Shown: piece by piece, positions 15,383 to 23,757 of the stretch | How the letters are laid out: each line of letters starts with the position of its first letter | Position numbering within the stretch: the first letter of the stretch is position 1 | Assembly: GCA_017535315.1 (NCBI GenBank) | Contig: JAFXUD010000032.1 | Location: 1-58,476 of the forward strand | Length of the DNA stretch: 58,476 nucleotides | From: Victivallales bacterium | GTDB taxonomy: Bacteria; Verrucomicrobiota; Lentisphaeria; Oligosphaerales; Oligosphaeraceae | Reading direction: 5' to 3' | Made by a program: the position numbers and the translations under genes | Notes under the pieces: generated by a model | What the model saw: only the letters and a program-made list of their open reading frames with translations | What the model was told of the DNA's origin: nothing | The model's database searches: none

Positions 15383-16357
15383 CACTCTCTTCTTGAATAG
15401 TAACCAAAGGAAGAAGGGGGCGCCGAGGAGGGCGGTGATGATGCCGACAGGCATTTCGGAGGGGGCGATGATGGTTCGTCCGAAGGTATCGCACAGGACG
15501 AGAAAGGCACCGCCGAAAAGCAGGGAGGCGGGCAGAAGGAGGCGGTGCGGGGCGCCTACAAGACGTCGGCAGATGTGCGGGCAGACCATGCCGACAAAGC
15601 CGATTGGACCGCAGAAGGCTGCCACGGAGCCGACCATCAGGGAGACCGCCATGAATACGGCGAGAAAGCAACGGCGGATATTGACGCCGCGCGTGGCCGC
15701 GAAATCGTCACCCACCGACAGGGTGTCCAGCTCGCGTTGATGCATGAAAAGGACGATGGCGGAGACCAGGCAGAACGGGAGCATGGCGCACAGTTCGCGA
15801 TAGCCCGTGATGGCCAGGTTGCCGACCATCCAGCGGACCACTCTGAACAAATCCGCCTCCCTTCCGATGTACTGCATGAACATGATGAGGCTTGAGAAGA
15901 GGAAGCTGACGGCCACGCCCGCCAACAGAGTGGTTTCCGTGGTGCGCCGTCCTCTGAAGCGGCTGATGGTGAAGACCAGCAGCGCAGAGAGCAGGGCACC
16001 AGCGAAGGCGAAGAGGCTGAGTGTGCTCTGGCCGATGAATGTCATGGCCAGTCCCAGGCGCGCTGCGATGGCGACACCCAGGGAGGCCCCCCCCGAAACC
16101 CCCAGCGTGTAGGGGGTGGCGAGGTTGTTGCGGAAGAGAGTCTGGAAACAGGCTCCGCCCAGGGAGAGCGAAGCCCCCGCCAGAAACGCCGTCAGCACAC
16201 GAGGTACGCGCAGCCGCCAGAAGATGCCATAGCCAGTTGAGCCGCTTTCCAGCATATCCGACAGCTTGAGCAGGCTGGACGAACCGAAAAACGGCGCGAC
16301 GGCAAGCACCAGCAGGGCTGCGGCAAATAGGATGGATATGCGATAGGCGGGCTTCAT
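15371..16357 (-). CDS. FecCD/BtuC-family ABC transporter permease
   Basis: The 328-aa protein has about ten hydrophobic segments and the FecCD signature pieces RLRVPRVLTAFLAGASLSLG, NNLATPYTLGVSGGASLG, and GPIGFVGMVCPHICRRLVG, with FGGAFLVLCDTFGRTI near the C-terminus. It is the membrane half of a cobalamin/siderophore importer. It starts 3 bp after the stop of the giant upstream gene, with no clear ribosome binding site of its own, so translation is probably coupled. No ATPase follows. It could partner the BtuF at 6.5 kb. Its last residues V-S-G and the TAG stop lie in the end of the palindromic element. Confidence 0.88.
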   Translation of the reverse strand: MKPAYRISILFAAALLVLAVAPFFGSSSLLKLSDMLESGSTGYGIFWRLRVPRVLTAFLAGASLSLGGACFQTLFRNNLATPYTLGVSGGASLGVAIAARLGLAMTFIGQSTLSLFAFAGALLSALLVFTISRFRGRRTTETTLLAGVAVSFLFSSLIMFMQYIGREADLFRVVRWMVGNLAITGYRELCAMLPFCLVSAIVLFMHQRELDTLSVGDDFAATRGVNIRRCFLAVFMAVSLMVGSVAAFCGPIGFVGMVCPHICRRLVGAPHRLLLPASLLFGGAFLVLCDTFGRTIIAPSEMPVGIITALLGAPFFLWLLFKKRVVSG

Positions 16358-16360
16358 CAA

Positions 16361-19300
16361 TCAGGGCTTCAGGATGGTGAACTGTCCATCGGCGGTTGAG
16401 ACGGCGATGGTGTAGCCCTTGTCCGCAGGAATGGCGCGGATGTCGGTGATGATTGCCCCGAAGTTGTGGTTTGCGATGATGGTGCCGCCCTCGTCGATGA
16501 CGACCAGTGTACCGTTCTCAGTGCCGAAAACGCCCGAGCAGTCAGGCAGGGCACGGCAGATGAGCACAGGCGAGGCGAGGCTCTTGCTCCAGAGCAGCTT
16601 GCCGTTGCAGTCGAAACGGTATGCGAAGCCGTTGAGGGAGACGGCCAGCAGGTCCTCCTTCTTGACTGTGTCTGAGCGTTTGACAGGGACAGTGCGCATC
16701 ACCTCGTCGCCCGTGGCGAAGGAGGCGATGAGGTTGCCAAGCGGACGGCCTGTGACCAGTGGGCGGTAGAAGCAGATGAGCCCCTTGTCCTCGCCGACGA
16801 CGAAGGTGCTGTCCTTCTCGCCAGAAAGCACGCCCGCGACGCCCTTGTTGCCACGCGCGAAGTAAGCGCCCCACATCTTGCGGCCCTGGTAGTCCAGCAC
16901 CGTGGCGTAGTAATAGCGTGTGCCACAGAGGATTTCCATCTTGCCGTCGCCGTTGATGTCGGCAACCTCCAGCGCGCGCGTCGGGTGGACGACCTCGAAG
17001 TTCCAGATTTCATTGCCCTTGGTGTCAAGGGCATAGACCGTCCAGTTGTCGCAGCCTGCCAGGATGGTCAGTTTCCCGTTCTGCTCCAGGTCGGCGACTC
17101 GTACGAGTGTGCAGACGGCACGGAGGCGGTAGAAGGGGAATTGGTGCGACCAGAGCAACTTGCCGTCGGTCTTGTAGGCCTTGAGGGTGGTGTCTTCACA
17201 GGCGAGAAGTAGTTCCATGACGTCGTCGCCGTCGATGTCGGCGGCTGCGATGTCGTTGATTTTGGACCCGACGTTGATGGAGGCGACGATGTTGGCCTTG
17301 CTGTCGCAGATGAAGAGCTCGCCCGTTTTGGTCGAGAGGGCAGTGAATTGCTTGTCCTTTTCCGTGAAGGGCATGACGCAGGTGATATGCGACTTCATCC
17401 GCTCCTTGATCGCTGCGGATGTGGGCAGGCCGATGACGCGGATTTCGTTGATGTAGATGGCGGAATCCTCCTGCGGTACGTATTTCAGACGCAGAGCCTT
17501 GATAGGCTTGTGGGTGAGCTCGATGGGCATGGAGATGGGCTCGCCGAAGTCCTTGTGCTTTTCGCCCGTCGCGTCATAACTGCCCGCCTTCTTGAAGTGC
17601 TTGCCGTCTTCGGAGACGTATGCGGTGATGAGGCCTGGCCTGAACTTCACGCCCTTGCGGTTCTGGGTGGCCCACCACATCAGGTTTTCGACCTTGTTGA
17701 CTTGCTGCGGCTCGTCGAAGGTGATGGTGATTTCAGGCTCCTTCCCAACCGCGTACATGGTGGAGTCTTGTGTTCCTTTTCCCCTGCCATCCGTCAGGTT
17801 TTGCAATCCGTTCGGGTGGTTGGGAAGCCCTAGGGAATTGACGGATTTGCGTTGGGCGTTTTTCGCGTCTGGCAAATCGTTCGGGCGGGCGGGAGCGAAG
17901 ATGTTGTCGATGTCAGGCGCGTCTCCCGAAAGGGTGAACTTGATGGTGTCCTGGTATTCGGGTGCAGTCAGCCAGAGGTTGCCTTGTTCTTTGGAGAGCA
18001 TGCTGAATGGACCGTAGAACTGTTGTGTATGCAGAGCCTTCAGGAGTTTGCCTGGAATCGCCTTTGCAACGGATGCGGCTGGTTTCGGTGGCTCCGCCAG
18101 CTTGGCGCTGCTCTTCTTGGTGTCGCACTTCAGCAGACCGCCTGCGTTGAAATCAATGGCGTAGAGGGTTTTGCCCGTGTCAACGGAAAAGCCTTTGGTG
18201 GTGCGCTTAAAGCCCCAGGGTACGACATCGCCCTCGGCACTGCCGTGGAGCAACGCACCCATCGTGAGCGTTGTCCCCTTCTTGAACGTATCGTCGATGT
18301 TCTGGTCGAGAACATGCGCCAGCGGTTTTGCGAACTTGTAGCTTTCCCAGCCTTCGCCCAGACTTCTGTTCTCCTTGATGGTGAGTTGGGTGTTGTCCCA
18401 GCACTGGATACGGAGGGATGGACCCTGCTGGGTCAGCTGCATTCCGTCGTTTCTGGGGGCGTATTCGCCCAGTCCGTTCCAGCGCTGGCGCACTTGGAAG
18501 GAGGCTGCCTTCTTGACCAACAGTTCATCGACAACCACCATGGCGTTTTCCTTCTTGAGCCAGAAGAAGAAGCGCGTCCAGTCGGAGGGGCCGAAACCGT
18601 TGGCGCGGGAGAAGGCCCAGCAGAGGTCGTCGTTTTCGCCGCTGGTGAGCAGCTCCATGTAGTCGGGAAGGCTGAATGCCTCTCCGTTGGCAAGGAGCAA
18701 CAAGGAGTTGTGGAATTTCTGCTGCGGCTTGGGGTAGGAGTTCTCCATGAGCCATTCGCGGTTCATATAGGTGAGGCGAAGAACGCTGTTGGCGTCCTCA
18801 TGACGGTGGCCGCCGTTGTTCACGCCATCCACAAGTGCATAGAAGCCATTGGGTTCCAATGCGCTACGATATGCCATCTTGTCATAGCATTTCTCAATTG
18901 GCGGGACGGGCATCGGGCACTGCATGGTGTCGTAGTACATCTGGTCCAACGGATTGATTAACAACCCGACGATCTCTTTGCCAGCAGCTGCATTGAAAAC
19001 ACCGTTGGATTCGGCTTGCTTGTCCCAGTACTCGCCATTGAACTCGCCGATGTTGGAAACGGGTTGCTCGGTCTCGGTCGGTGCCAAGGGATTCACGGGT
19101 TGCCCGATACGCTGGTACTTGAGGTGAAGAAGCAGCCCAGCCAGTGGCTCCCTGGTGGCCGCGTATGCCTTGCGGAGGAAGGGGAGGTCGGAACCGCTGG
19201 AGGACCAGGCCCCGTCGTCGCCGTAGGGAGCCTGCGTCCAGAGGTTGTCCATCGTCTGCCCGCAGACGTAGATGCCCTGGCGGACGCTACTTCCCTTGGC

Positions 19301-21073
19301 GTTATAAGTGTTGGTGAAGAAGGTGTCGTCAGGCATGACAAGCGAGTAGATGGTGCAGTGGTTCCAGGTGAGCCATTGGTAGCTGTCGCAGTCGTCGAAC
19401 ACTTTGGCAGCGGGAATCTGCCTCATGAAGTTGTGCTTGATGATGGCCAGCCAGTCCTTCGGCGTTGCCATCTTGGGATAGTATTTGGAGAAGTAGAGGC
19501 CGCCCATCATCGTGCCCATCGAGCAGAAGGTCAGGTGGTTGGAGGTGACGCCATTTCCCGTGGTGCCACCAGCCGCCTCGGGAACAATCTGCATGTTCAG
19601 CCAGGCGAGGATGGTTTGCGTGACGTCGAGCCTGTCCTGCTCGGTGAGCGTGGGGTCGTGCTCGATCAAGTCCCAGCCCGCGATGGCATAGACGGACGGG
19701 AAGTCGCTGTCGAACCCCCACGGTCCGCCATATTTACGCGGGTCGGCCACGGCACTTTTGCGGTAGAGGCGGCAGGTCTCAACGTAGAGCCTTGCATCCA
19801 ACGGGTTTTGCCACGTGAGGTAGCGCTTGCCGATGGTGGCAAGGTAGCCGCCCAGGCTGGTGTGGTTGCCGTTGTCGAGGATTTGCTGCGCTTTTGCCAG
19901 TCCGTCTTCCACGTGGGATTTGTTGAACTTCTCGACAATGATGTTCTTGGGGAGCTTCATCTCATAGAGACGCTGGATGGCGACGGTGCCGCCTGTCTCC
20001 TTGACGGAGGATTTGAGGTGCTTCAGGAAGGCGGCGACTGCCTTGTCGAGCCCTGCTTCGTCGCTGGCTTCCAGGGCAATCACGTCCGCTCCTTTTTTGA
20101 AGGGTTCGAAGACGGTGCGAACGACGTGGCCGCCTGCGCCTGGCCACCTCTTGTCGGCGATGATGGCACAGCGCGCGTAGATGGTGAGCATTGCGGGGTT
20201 GTCAAAGATGTTGCCAAGCATGATGGCAGTGCGGGAGGGGACGCGCTCTTTCAGGGTGCCAGGAATCAGCTTGGGCTGCTTGTCCTCCTTGGCGAAGGGT
20301 GCGAAGGCAGCGGCTAACTTGTTGGCTGCCTTGCGTCCTGCTTCGGTGTCGGGGTAGATGATGTCGAACTGCGGAATGCCGTTTTTGAACAGCACTGTTT
20401 CCGTTGGCAGGTCGGTGACCTTCTTGACATTCTCCCAGTTCTCCTTTAGCCTGGAAAAACCGATTTCCTGTGACTCCTTTGTTTGCATGGCGTTCTCCGT
20501 TCTGAATGATTTGATGGTTAATATGATGGTGTTGTTTGTTGCCATTGTACCAAGGTAGAGCCTGAACGTGGAGATTTTGTCGGGTTCGTTCCCGCTTAGA
20601 ATATCTTTTTCCGACTTTGCCGCGCCGTGCATGCCTGTGGTCATGATCAAGGTGTTGTCCTTTAGGTCGTAGAGGCTTGAGGCTTTGCGCAGGAGGTAGC
20701 TCCACGGCGTCACTTTCTCATCTTTGTTGAATCCCCGCACATAGAAGGCAACGTATGGCGACGGCGACTGAAAATCCGCCTGCAACAGTAGGGACTTGTC
20801 AACGAGCGAAATGGGCTTCCGAAGGCTGAGTCCCACTTCTAGATACATGTTTCTGTTGGGATCTTTGTTGACAGCTGGCGTCGTCCCCTGTATGACCAGC
20901 TGGAGCCGCCCATCCTTTTCCACAAACTCCGCCTTGCAGCCAGACTGGTACGAAATGGCGATGGTCTCCTTATTAAGCAGTTCTTCCGCAAAAAGCACAC
21001 AGGCAATGAACTGGCTGACTATCAAAACATAACGCATCGTGGTCAATCCTCTATTCTTCTTGTTTATGCCCAT
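16361..21073 (-). CDS. Giant secreted heparinase II/III-like protein with beta-propeller (paralogue 1)
   Basis: The 1570-aa protein begins with a signal peptide (hydrophobic YVLIVSQFIACVLFA). I chose the ATG at 21073 because AGGAGG lies 7 bases upstream; an ATG at 21037 would give a shorter signal peptide. Order: beta-sandwich-like region (about 40-190), a substrate-domain-like segment, an alpha-toroid (about 375-675, with WGFDSDFPSV and SYQWLTWNHCT), a heparinase II/III-like sheet domain with GGHRHEDANSVLRL near residue 754, an F5/8-type discoidin domain (about 1105-1210), and a C-terminal FG-GAP/PQQ-like propeller (about 1230-1570; DIDGDDVMELL, DINGDGKMEILCG). It probably cleaves uronate-rich polysaccharide outside the cytoplasm; lyase activity is inferred from fold only. 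Confidence 0.78.
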   Translation of the reverse strand: MGINKKNRGLTTMRYVLIVSQFIACVLFAEELLNKETIAISYQSGCKAEFVEKDGRLQLVIQGTTPAVNKDPNRNMYLEVGLSLRKPISLVDKSLLLQADFQSPSPYVAFYVRGFNKDEKVTPWSYLLRKASSLYDLKDNTLIMTTGMHGAAKSEKDILSGNEPDKISTFRLYLGTMATNNTIILTIKSFRTENAMQTKESQEIGFSRLKENWENVKKVTDLPTETVLFKNGIPQFDIIYPDTEAGRKAANKLAAAFAPFAKEDKQPKLIPGTLKERVPSRTAIMLGNIFDNPAMLTIYARCAIIADKRWPGAGGHVVRTVFEPFKKGADVIALEASDEAGLDKAVAAFLKHLKSSVKETGGTVAIQRLYEMKLPKNIIVEKFNKSHVEDGLAKAQQILDNGNHTSLGGYLATIGKRYLTWQNPLDARLYVETCRLYRKSAVADPRKYGGPWGFDSDFPSVYAIAGWDLIEHDPTLTEQDRLDVTQTILAWLNMQIVPEAAGGTTGNGVTSNHLTFCSMGTMMGGLYFSKYYPKMATPKDWLAIIKHNFMRQIPAAKVFDDCDSYQWLTWNHCTIYSLVMPDDTFFTNTYNAKGSSVRQGIYVCGQTMDNLWTQAPYGDDGAWSSSGSDLPFLRKAYAATREPLAGLLLHLKYQRIGQPVNPLAPTETEQPVSNIGEFNGEYWDKQAESNGVFNAAAGKEIVGLLINPLDQMYYDTMQCPMPVPPIEKCYDKMAYRSALEPNGFYALVDGVNNGGHRHEDANSVLRLTYMNREWLMENSYPKPQQKFHNSLLLLANGEAFSLPDYMELLTSGENDDLCWAFSRANGFGPSDWTRFFFWLKKENAMVVVDELLVKKAASFQVRQRWNGLGEYAPRNDGMQLTQQGPSLRIQCWDNTQLTIKENRSLGEGWESYKFAKPLAHVLDQNIDDTFKKGTTLTMGALLHGSAEGDVVPWGFKRTTKGFSVDTGKTLYAIDFNAGGLLKCDTKKSSAKLAEPPKPAASVAKAIPGKLLKALHTQQFYGPFSMLSKEQGNLWLTAPEYQDTIKFTLSGDAPDIDNIFAPARPNDLPDAKNAQRKSVNSLGLPNHPNGLQNLTDGRGKGTQDSTMYAVGKEPEITITFDEPQQVNKVENLMWWATQNRKGVKFRPGLITAYVSEDGKHFKKAGSYDATGEKHKDFGEPISMPIELTHKPIKALRLKYVPQEDSAIYINEIRVIGLPTSAAIKERMKSHITCVMPFTEKDKQFTALSTKTGELFICDSKANIVASINVGSKINDIAAADIDGDDVMELLLACEDTTLKAYKTDGKLLWSHQFPFYRLRAVCTLVRVADLEQNGKLTILAGCDNWTVYALDTKGNEIWNFEVVHPTRALEVADINGDGKMEILCGTRYYYATVLDYQGRKMWGAYFARGNKGVAGVLSGEKDSTFVVGEDKGLICFYRPLVTGRPLGNLIASFATGDEVMRTVPVKRSDTVKKEDLLAVSLNGFAYRFDCNGKLLWSKSLASPVLICRALPDCSGVFGTENGTLVVIDEGGTIIANHNFGAIITDIRAIPADKGYTIAVSTADGQFTILKP

Positions 21074-21774
21074 TAGATTTCCTCCTGGAGTTGCTCTATC
21101 GCTGTCAACCAATCATCAAATAAAGGACACCGCTGGCGCATTGTATCAATGCCTATTTCCTGGGCAATTGAAATGCCAGTAGTAGTTTTCCCGTATTGTC
21201 CAGACGTCCATTGATCAAGCCGTTTAGATGGAGCTGTTTCAGGACCATTGTTAATTTCTTCTGGACTTCCACATTCTTGAAGGACTGCATCAATTGTACA
21301 AACAGGGATATGAAGATGTTTGCTCATAACTGATGTGTCACAAAACAACAAAGCTTCAAACTCATGGACTGCCGTAAAAGGGAAATAACGATTTTGTGAG
21401 TGTGTTTCTGGATATGAATGCTGAATAGAATCCATAGCTGCCTGATTGAGGATTCTTGCTATGTCACGTGGCGAATGTTGCTCATTGATTGTATCAAGAG
21501 ATGGCCATTCTTTCAGACCATAATAATCAACAAAACTAGCAACGATAATATCCCGCCGTTGTTTTAAAAAGTTTACAACTTGTTTGGCAACTCTTGGGAA
21601 ACGGATGTCACCGCCTGCATAGACTGTTCCAGAATGTTTGTCAATGCGCGTACGTACTTTTGGAGAGGTGACAAATATTCCACGTAAGGCCCAGTAGGGC
21701 GCAAGAACATTCTTGACAAATAGGTTTTCAGTCGGACCTTCAACAACAACTTCAACAGTAAGATTCTTATTCAT
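21073..21774 (-). CDS. DUF4276 TOPRIM-like protein of a putative defence pair
   Basis: The 233-aa protein has the DUF4276 pattern: EVVVEGPTENLFVKNVLAPY at the N-terminus, then GGDIRFPRVAKQVVNFL, VASFVDYYGLKEWPS, and VHEFEALLFCD. The Glu of EGPTE and the Asp of VDYYG fit a TOPRIM-type metal site, known from OLD-like nucleases; catalysis is inferred. The ATG at 21774 follows GGAGGGA and overlaps the end of the AAA ATPase gene by 8 bp, so the two are coupled. Its last codons contain the ribosome binding site of the giant enzyme gene, whose ATG overlaps this stop (TAATG). The pair is visibly more AT-rich than its flanks, suggesting transfer. Confidence 0.83.
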   Translation of the reverse strand: MNKNLTVEVVVEGPTENLFVKNVLAPYWALRGIFVTSPKVRTRIDKHSGTVYAGGDIRFPRVAKQVVNFLKQRRDIIVASFVDYYGLKEWPSLDTINEQHSPRDIARILNQAAMDSIQHSYPETHSQNRYFPFTAVHEFEALLFCDTSVMSKHLHIPVCTIDAVLQECGSPEEINNGPETAPSKRLDQWTSGQYGKTTTGISIAQEIGIDTMRQRCPLFDDWLTAIEQLQEEI

Positions 21775-22891
21775 AGATTGTCCCTCCATGAATAATATCA
21801 TGAGACCAGAGTTCTCCAACTGAATAATCCTCAAGCCAAACTTTGTAATCCTCTTCTTTCAAATGTTCAAGAGTTGTTGTTCCTTGTTGGCGCTTTGCAA
21901 CGATGATGTCATCGATTGAAAAATTGTCTAACAACATTGGAGATTGAGTCGCAATGATGACCTGTGTCCGCTTTGCTGCCAAAATGATCAATTCTGCAAG
22001 AATATGAATTGCTTCTGGATGCAGGCCCAATTCTGGTTCATCGATGACAATCGTTGTCGGTGGATTAGGTTGCAACAAAGCAGTTGCCAGGCAAATAAAG
22101 CGAATAGAGCCATCTGAAAAATGATATGGTTGCATAGGATAGCTGGTGCCTTTTTGCTTCCAAGTCAATTTAACTTTTTGAGCCTCACCCATTGGAATAA
22201 TATCAAGGGAAAAGTCATCGAAAAAAGGAATGACCAATTTTACAGCATTTCTGATTTTTTCGTAATAATCCGTGTAATTATCGCGTAAGTTCAACAAGAA
22301 TGGAGCGATATTGCCTCCATCATCACGTAAAACCATACAATCTTCAACTATTTCAGAACGGCGCATTGGCGCAGTGGAGCTGGAATCGTGAAAATGATAA
22401 ACCATCCACTTGGATATGGCGTCATAGACGAAAAAACCGACCCCATTCCATTGACCATCACTAGAGCATTCATTCTTCTGTTCTGCAAGTCTGCTTTCCA
22501 AGGATGGACTTCCGTATGATCTCCAGTTAAAATCTTTATATTTTCTTTCCTCTGTCAGCAACATGTCTTCGGAGATAGTTGGGGACATCGTGAAACGATA
22601 GAAATTTGAGCCAGAAGAATTGATGCTATTGGATGTGAACTCAAATCCTATATTGATAACAGGGGTTTCCTTTAGTCCAAGATACGGGAAAGCATCTGCT
22701 CCACCATTCATTTTGATAAAATGCTGAAAAGCTCCCTTAGACATGGCAAGCAACATTTTGAAAATCTGAATGAAATTACTCTTGCCTGCACCATTGGCCC
22801 CAATAATGACATTGAGTGCGTTGAGCTCAAAGCCCTTAAGCTCTTTCAGGGATTTGAAGCCATCAACAAAAATGCGTTTTATTGTTCCCAT
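21767..22891 (-). CDS. AAA_21-type ATPase partnered with the DUF4276 protein
   Basis: The 374-aa protein is an ABC/SMC-like P-loop ATPase of the AAA_21 group. Walker A is GANGAGKS at residues 31-38, the signature-like stretch is FSDGSIRFICLATALL, Walker B is TIVIDEPELGLHPEA, and the H-loop region is VIIATQSPMLLDNF. There is no long coiled coil, so it is not a full SMC. Two-gene operons of such an ATPase with a TOPRIM or DUF4276 partner recur in defence islands (compare OLD, Gabija, PARIS and Abi systems); which named system this is cannot be settled here. The ATG at 22891 is preferred over an upstream TTG at 22906; neither has a clear ribosome binding site. Confidence 0.83.
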   Translation of the reverse strand: MGTIKRIFVDGFKSLKELKGFELNALNVIIGANGAGKSNFIQIFKMLLAMSKGAFQHFIKMNGGADAFPYLGLKETPVINIGFEFTSNSINSSGSNFYRFTMSPTISEDMLLTEERKYKDFNWRSYGSPSLESRLAEQKNECSSDGQWNGVGFFVYDAISKWMVYHFHDSSSTAPMRRSEIVEDCMVLRDDGGNIAPFLLNLRDNYTDYYEKIRNAVKLVIPFFDDFSLDIIPMGEAQKVKLTWKQKGTSYPMQPYHFSDGSIRFICLATALLQPNPPTTIVIDEPELGLHPEAIHILAELIILAAKRTQVIIATQSPMLLDNFSIDDIIVAKRQQGTTTLEHLKEEDYKVWLEDYSVGELWSHDIIHGGTIYE

Positions 22892-22980
22892 AAAGGTTAA
22901 TTTCAAAAACTATTGGGCAAAGGACGAATTAACAAAAGACGATTATGTTTGAAAATTCAATCTGATGATATGTTAACTTG

Positions 22981-23195
22981 ATTCCAAGTAGCATACAAAA
23001 AGAATAATCCAATAACGCTATGTTTCCCAAGAGGGCCGAAGACCGCGAAGCTGACAACGCTCGGAGTAAACGCCAGAAAACGCTGACAAGCACCCGCAGG
23101 AGGCATAGCCTGCGGAAGACATTCCCAGCGAAATCCCGCACACATCTCGTGCGCAACAAAAAACGTGCCATTATCGACCTACATAGGGAATAGAG
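22981..23195. repeat. Dispersed palindromic repeat, family B
   Basis: This stretch shares segments with 52235-52400. In particular GTGCGCAACAAAAAACGTGCC here corresponds to GGCGCAACAAAAAACTTGCC there, each followed by a similar CATT.CGA.CTAC..GGGAA tail. Short palindromes (ACCCGCAGGAGGCATAGCCTGCGG) occur within it. It is non-coding. The rest of 22892-23370 holds nothing recognisable. Confidence 0.55.
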
Positions 23196-23369
23196 CATCC
23201 AATAAATAATCTACCTAACAATAAGTTGAAGTCAAATAGGAATGCTTCAAAATCTTCCACAAATTTATGGTCCATAATTGCTTTTTGCATAGATTTAGCA
23301 AACAAGAAGAGTTTTTATGCCACAAGAAACGATAGCCTAAAAGGCGATATCTCGTCGTCGTTACATCCG

Positions 23370-23757
23370 TTGTGGCATTGCAAGGGGGATGGGGAGTGGG
23401 CAGGGTTTTCGACGGCGGCGCCGTCGCCACTCCCTTTCTGTGGCAATGTATGGGCGTTGGGGAGGGGGCAAGGGGGCCGACGGCGAGGACGCCGTCGCCA
23501 CTCCCTTTCTGTGGCATTGCAAAGGCGCTGGGGAGTGGGCAGGGTTTTCGACGGCGAGGACGCCGTCGCCACTCCCTTTCTGTGGCAATGCAAAGGCGCT
23601 GGGGAGTGGGCAGGGTTTTCGACAACGAGACGTCGTCGCCACTCCCTTTCTGTGGCAATGCAAGGGTGTTTGGGAGTGGGCAGGGTTTTCGACGGCGAGG
23701 ACGTCGTCGCCACACCCTTTCTGTGGCAATGCAAACGCCGTCGCCACACCCCTCCTG
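23370..23757. repeat. 71-bp tandem repeat array
   Basis: TTTCTGTGGCA.TG recurs at 23435, 23506, 23577, 23647 and 23718, steps of 71, 71, 70 and 71 bp. Every unit contains GACGGCGAGGACGCCGTC, a 7-bp stem with a 4-base loop, next to GGGAGTGGGCAGGGTTTTCG. The array ends exactly at the stop codon of the giant gene to its right. Open frames on both strands within it are repeat artefacts. It may act as a chain of terminators or an mRNA-stabilising 3' end. Confidence 0.92.

Noticed and set aside
19016-20317. 433-codon plus-strand open frame opposite the first giant gene
   Set aside because: It lies entirely antisense to a gene with clear domains and has no ribosome binding site or recognisable motifs. 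Similar long antisense frames at 17852-18961, 46803-48038, 34446-35630, 25831-26652 and 31711-32643 are shadows of GC-rich coding DNA.
23370-23757. CRISPR array
   Set aside because: The whole 71-bp unit is repeated, with no unique spacers, and no cas genes are nearby. The 25-, 43- and 93-bp arrays fail for the same reason. The Cas4-like nuclease at 42279 is not next to any array.
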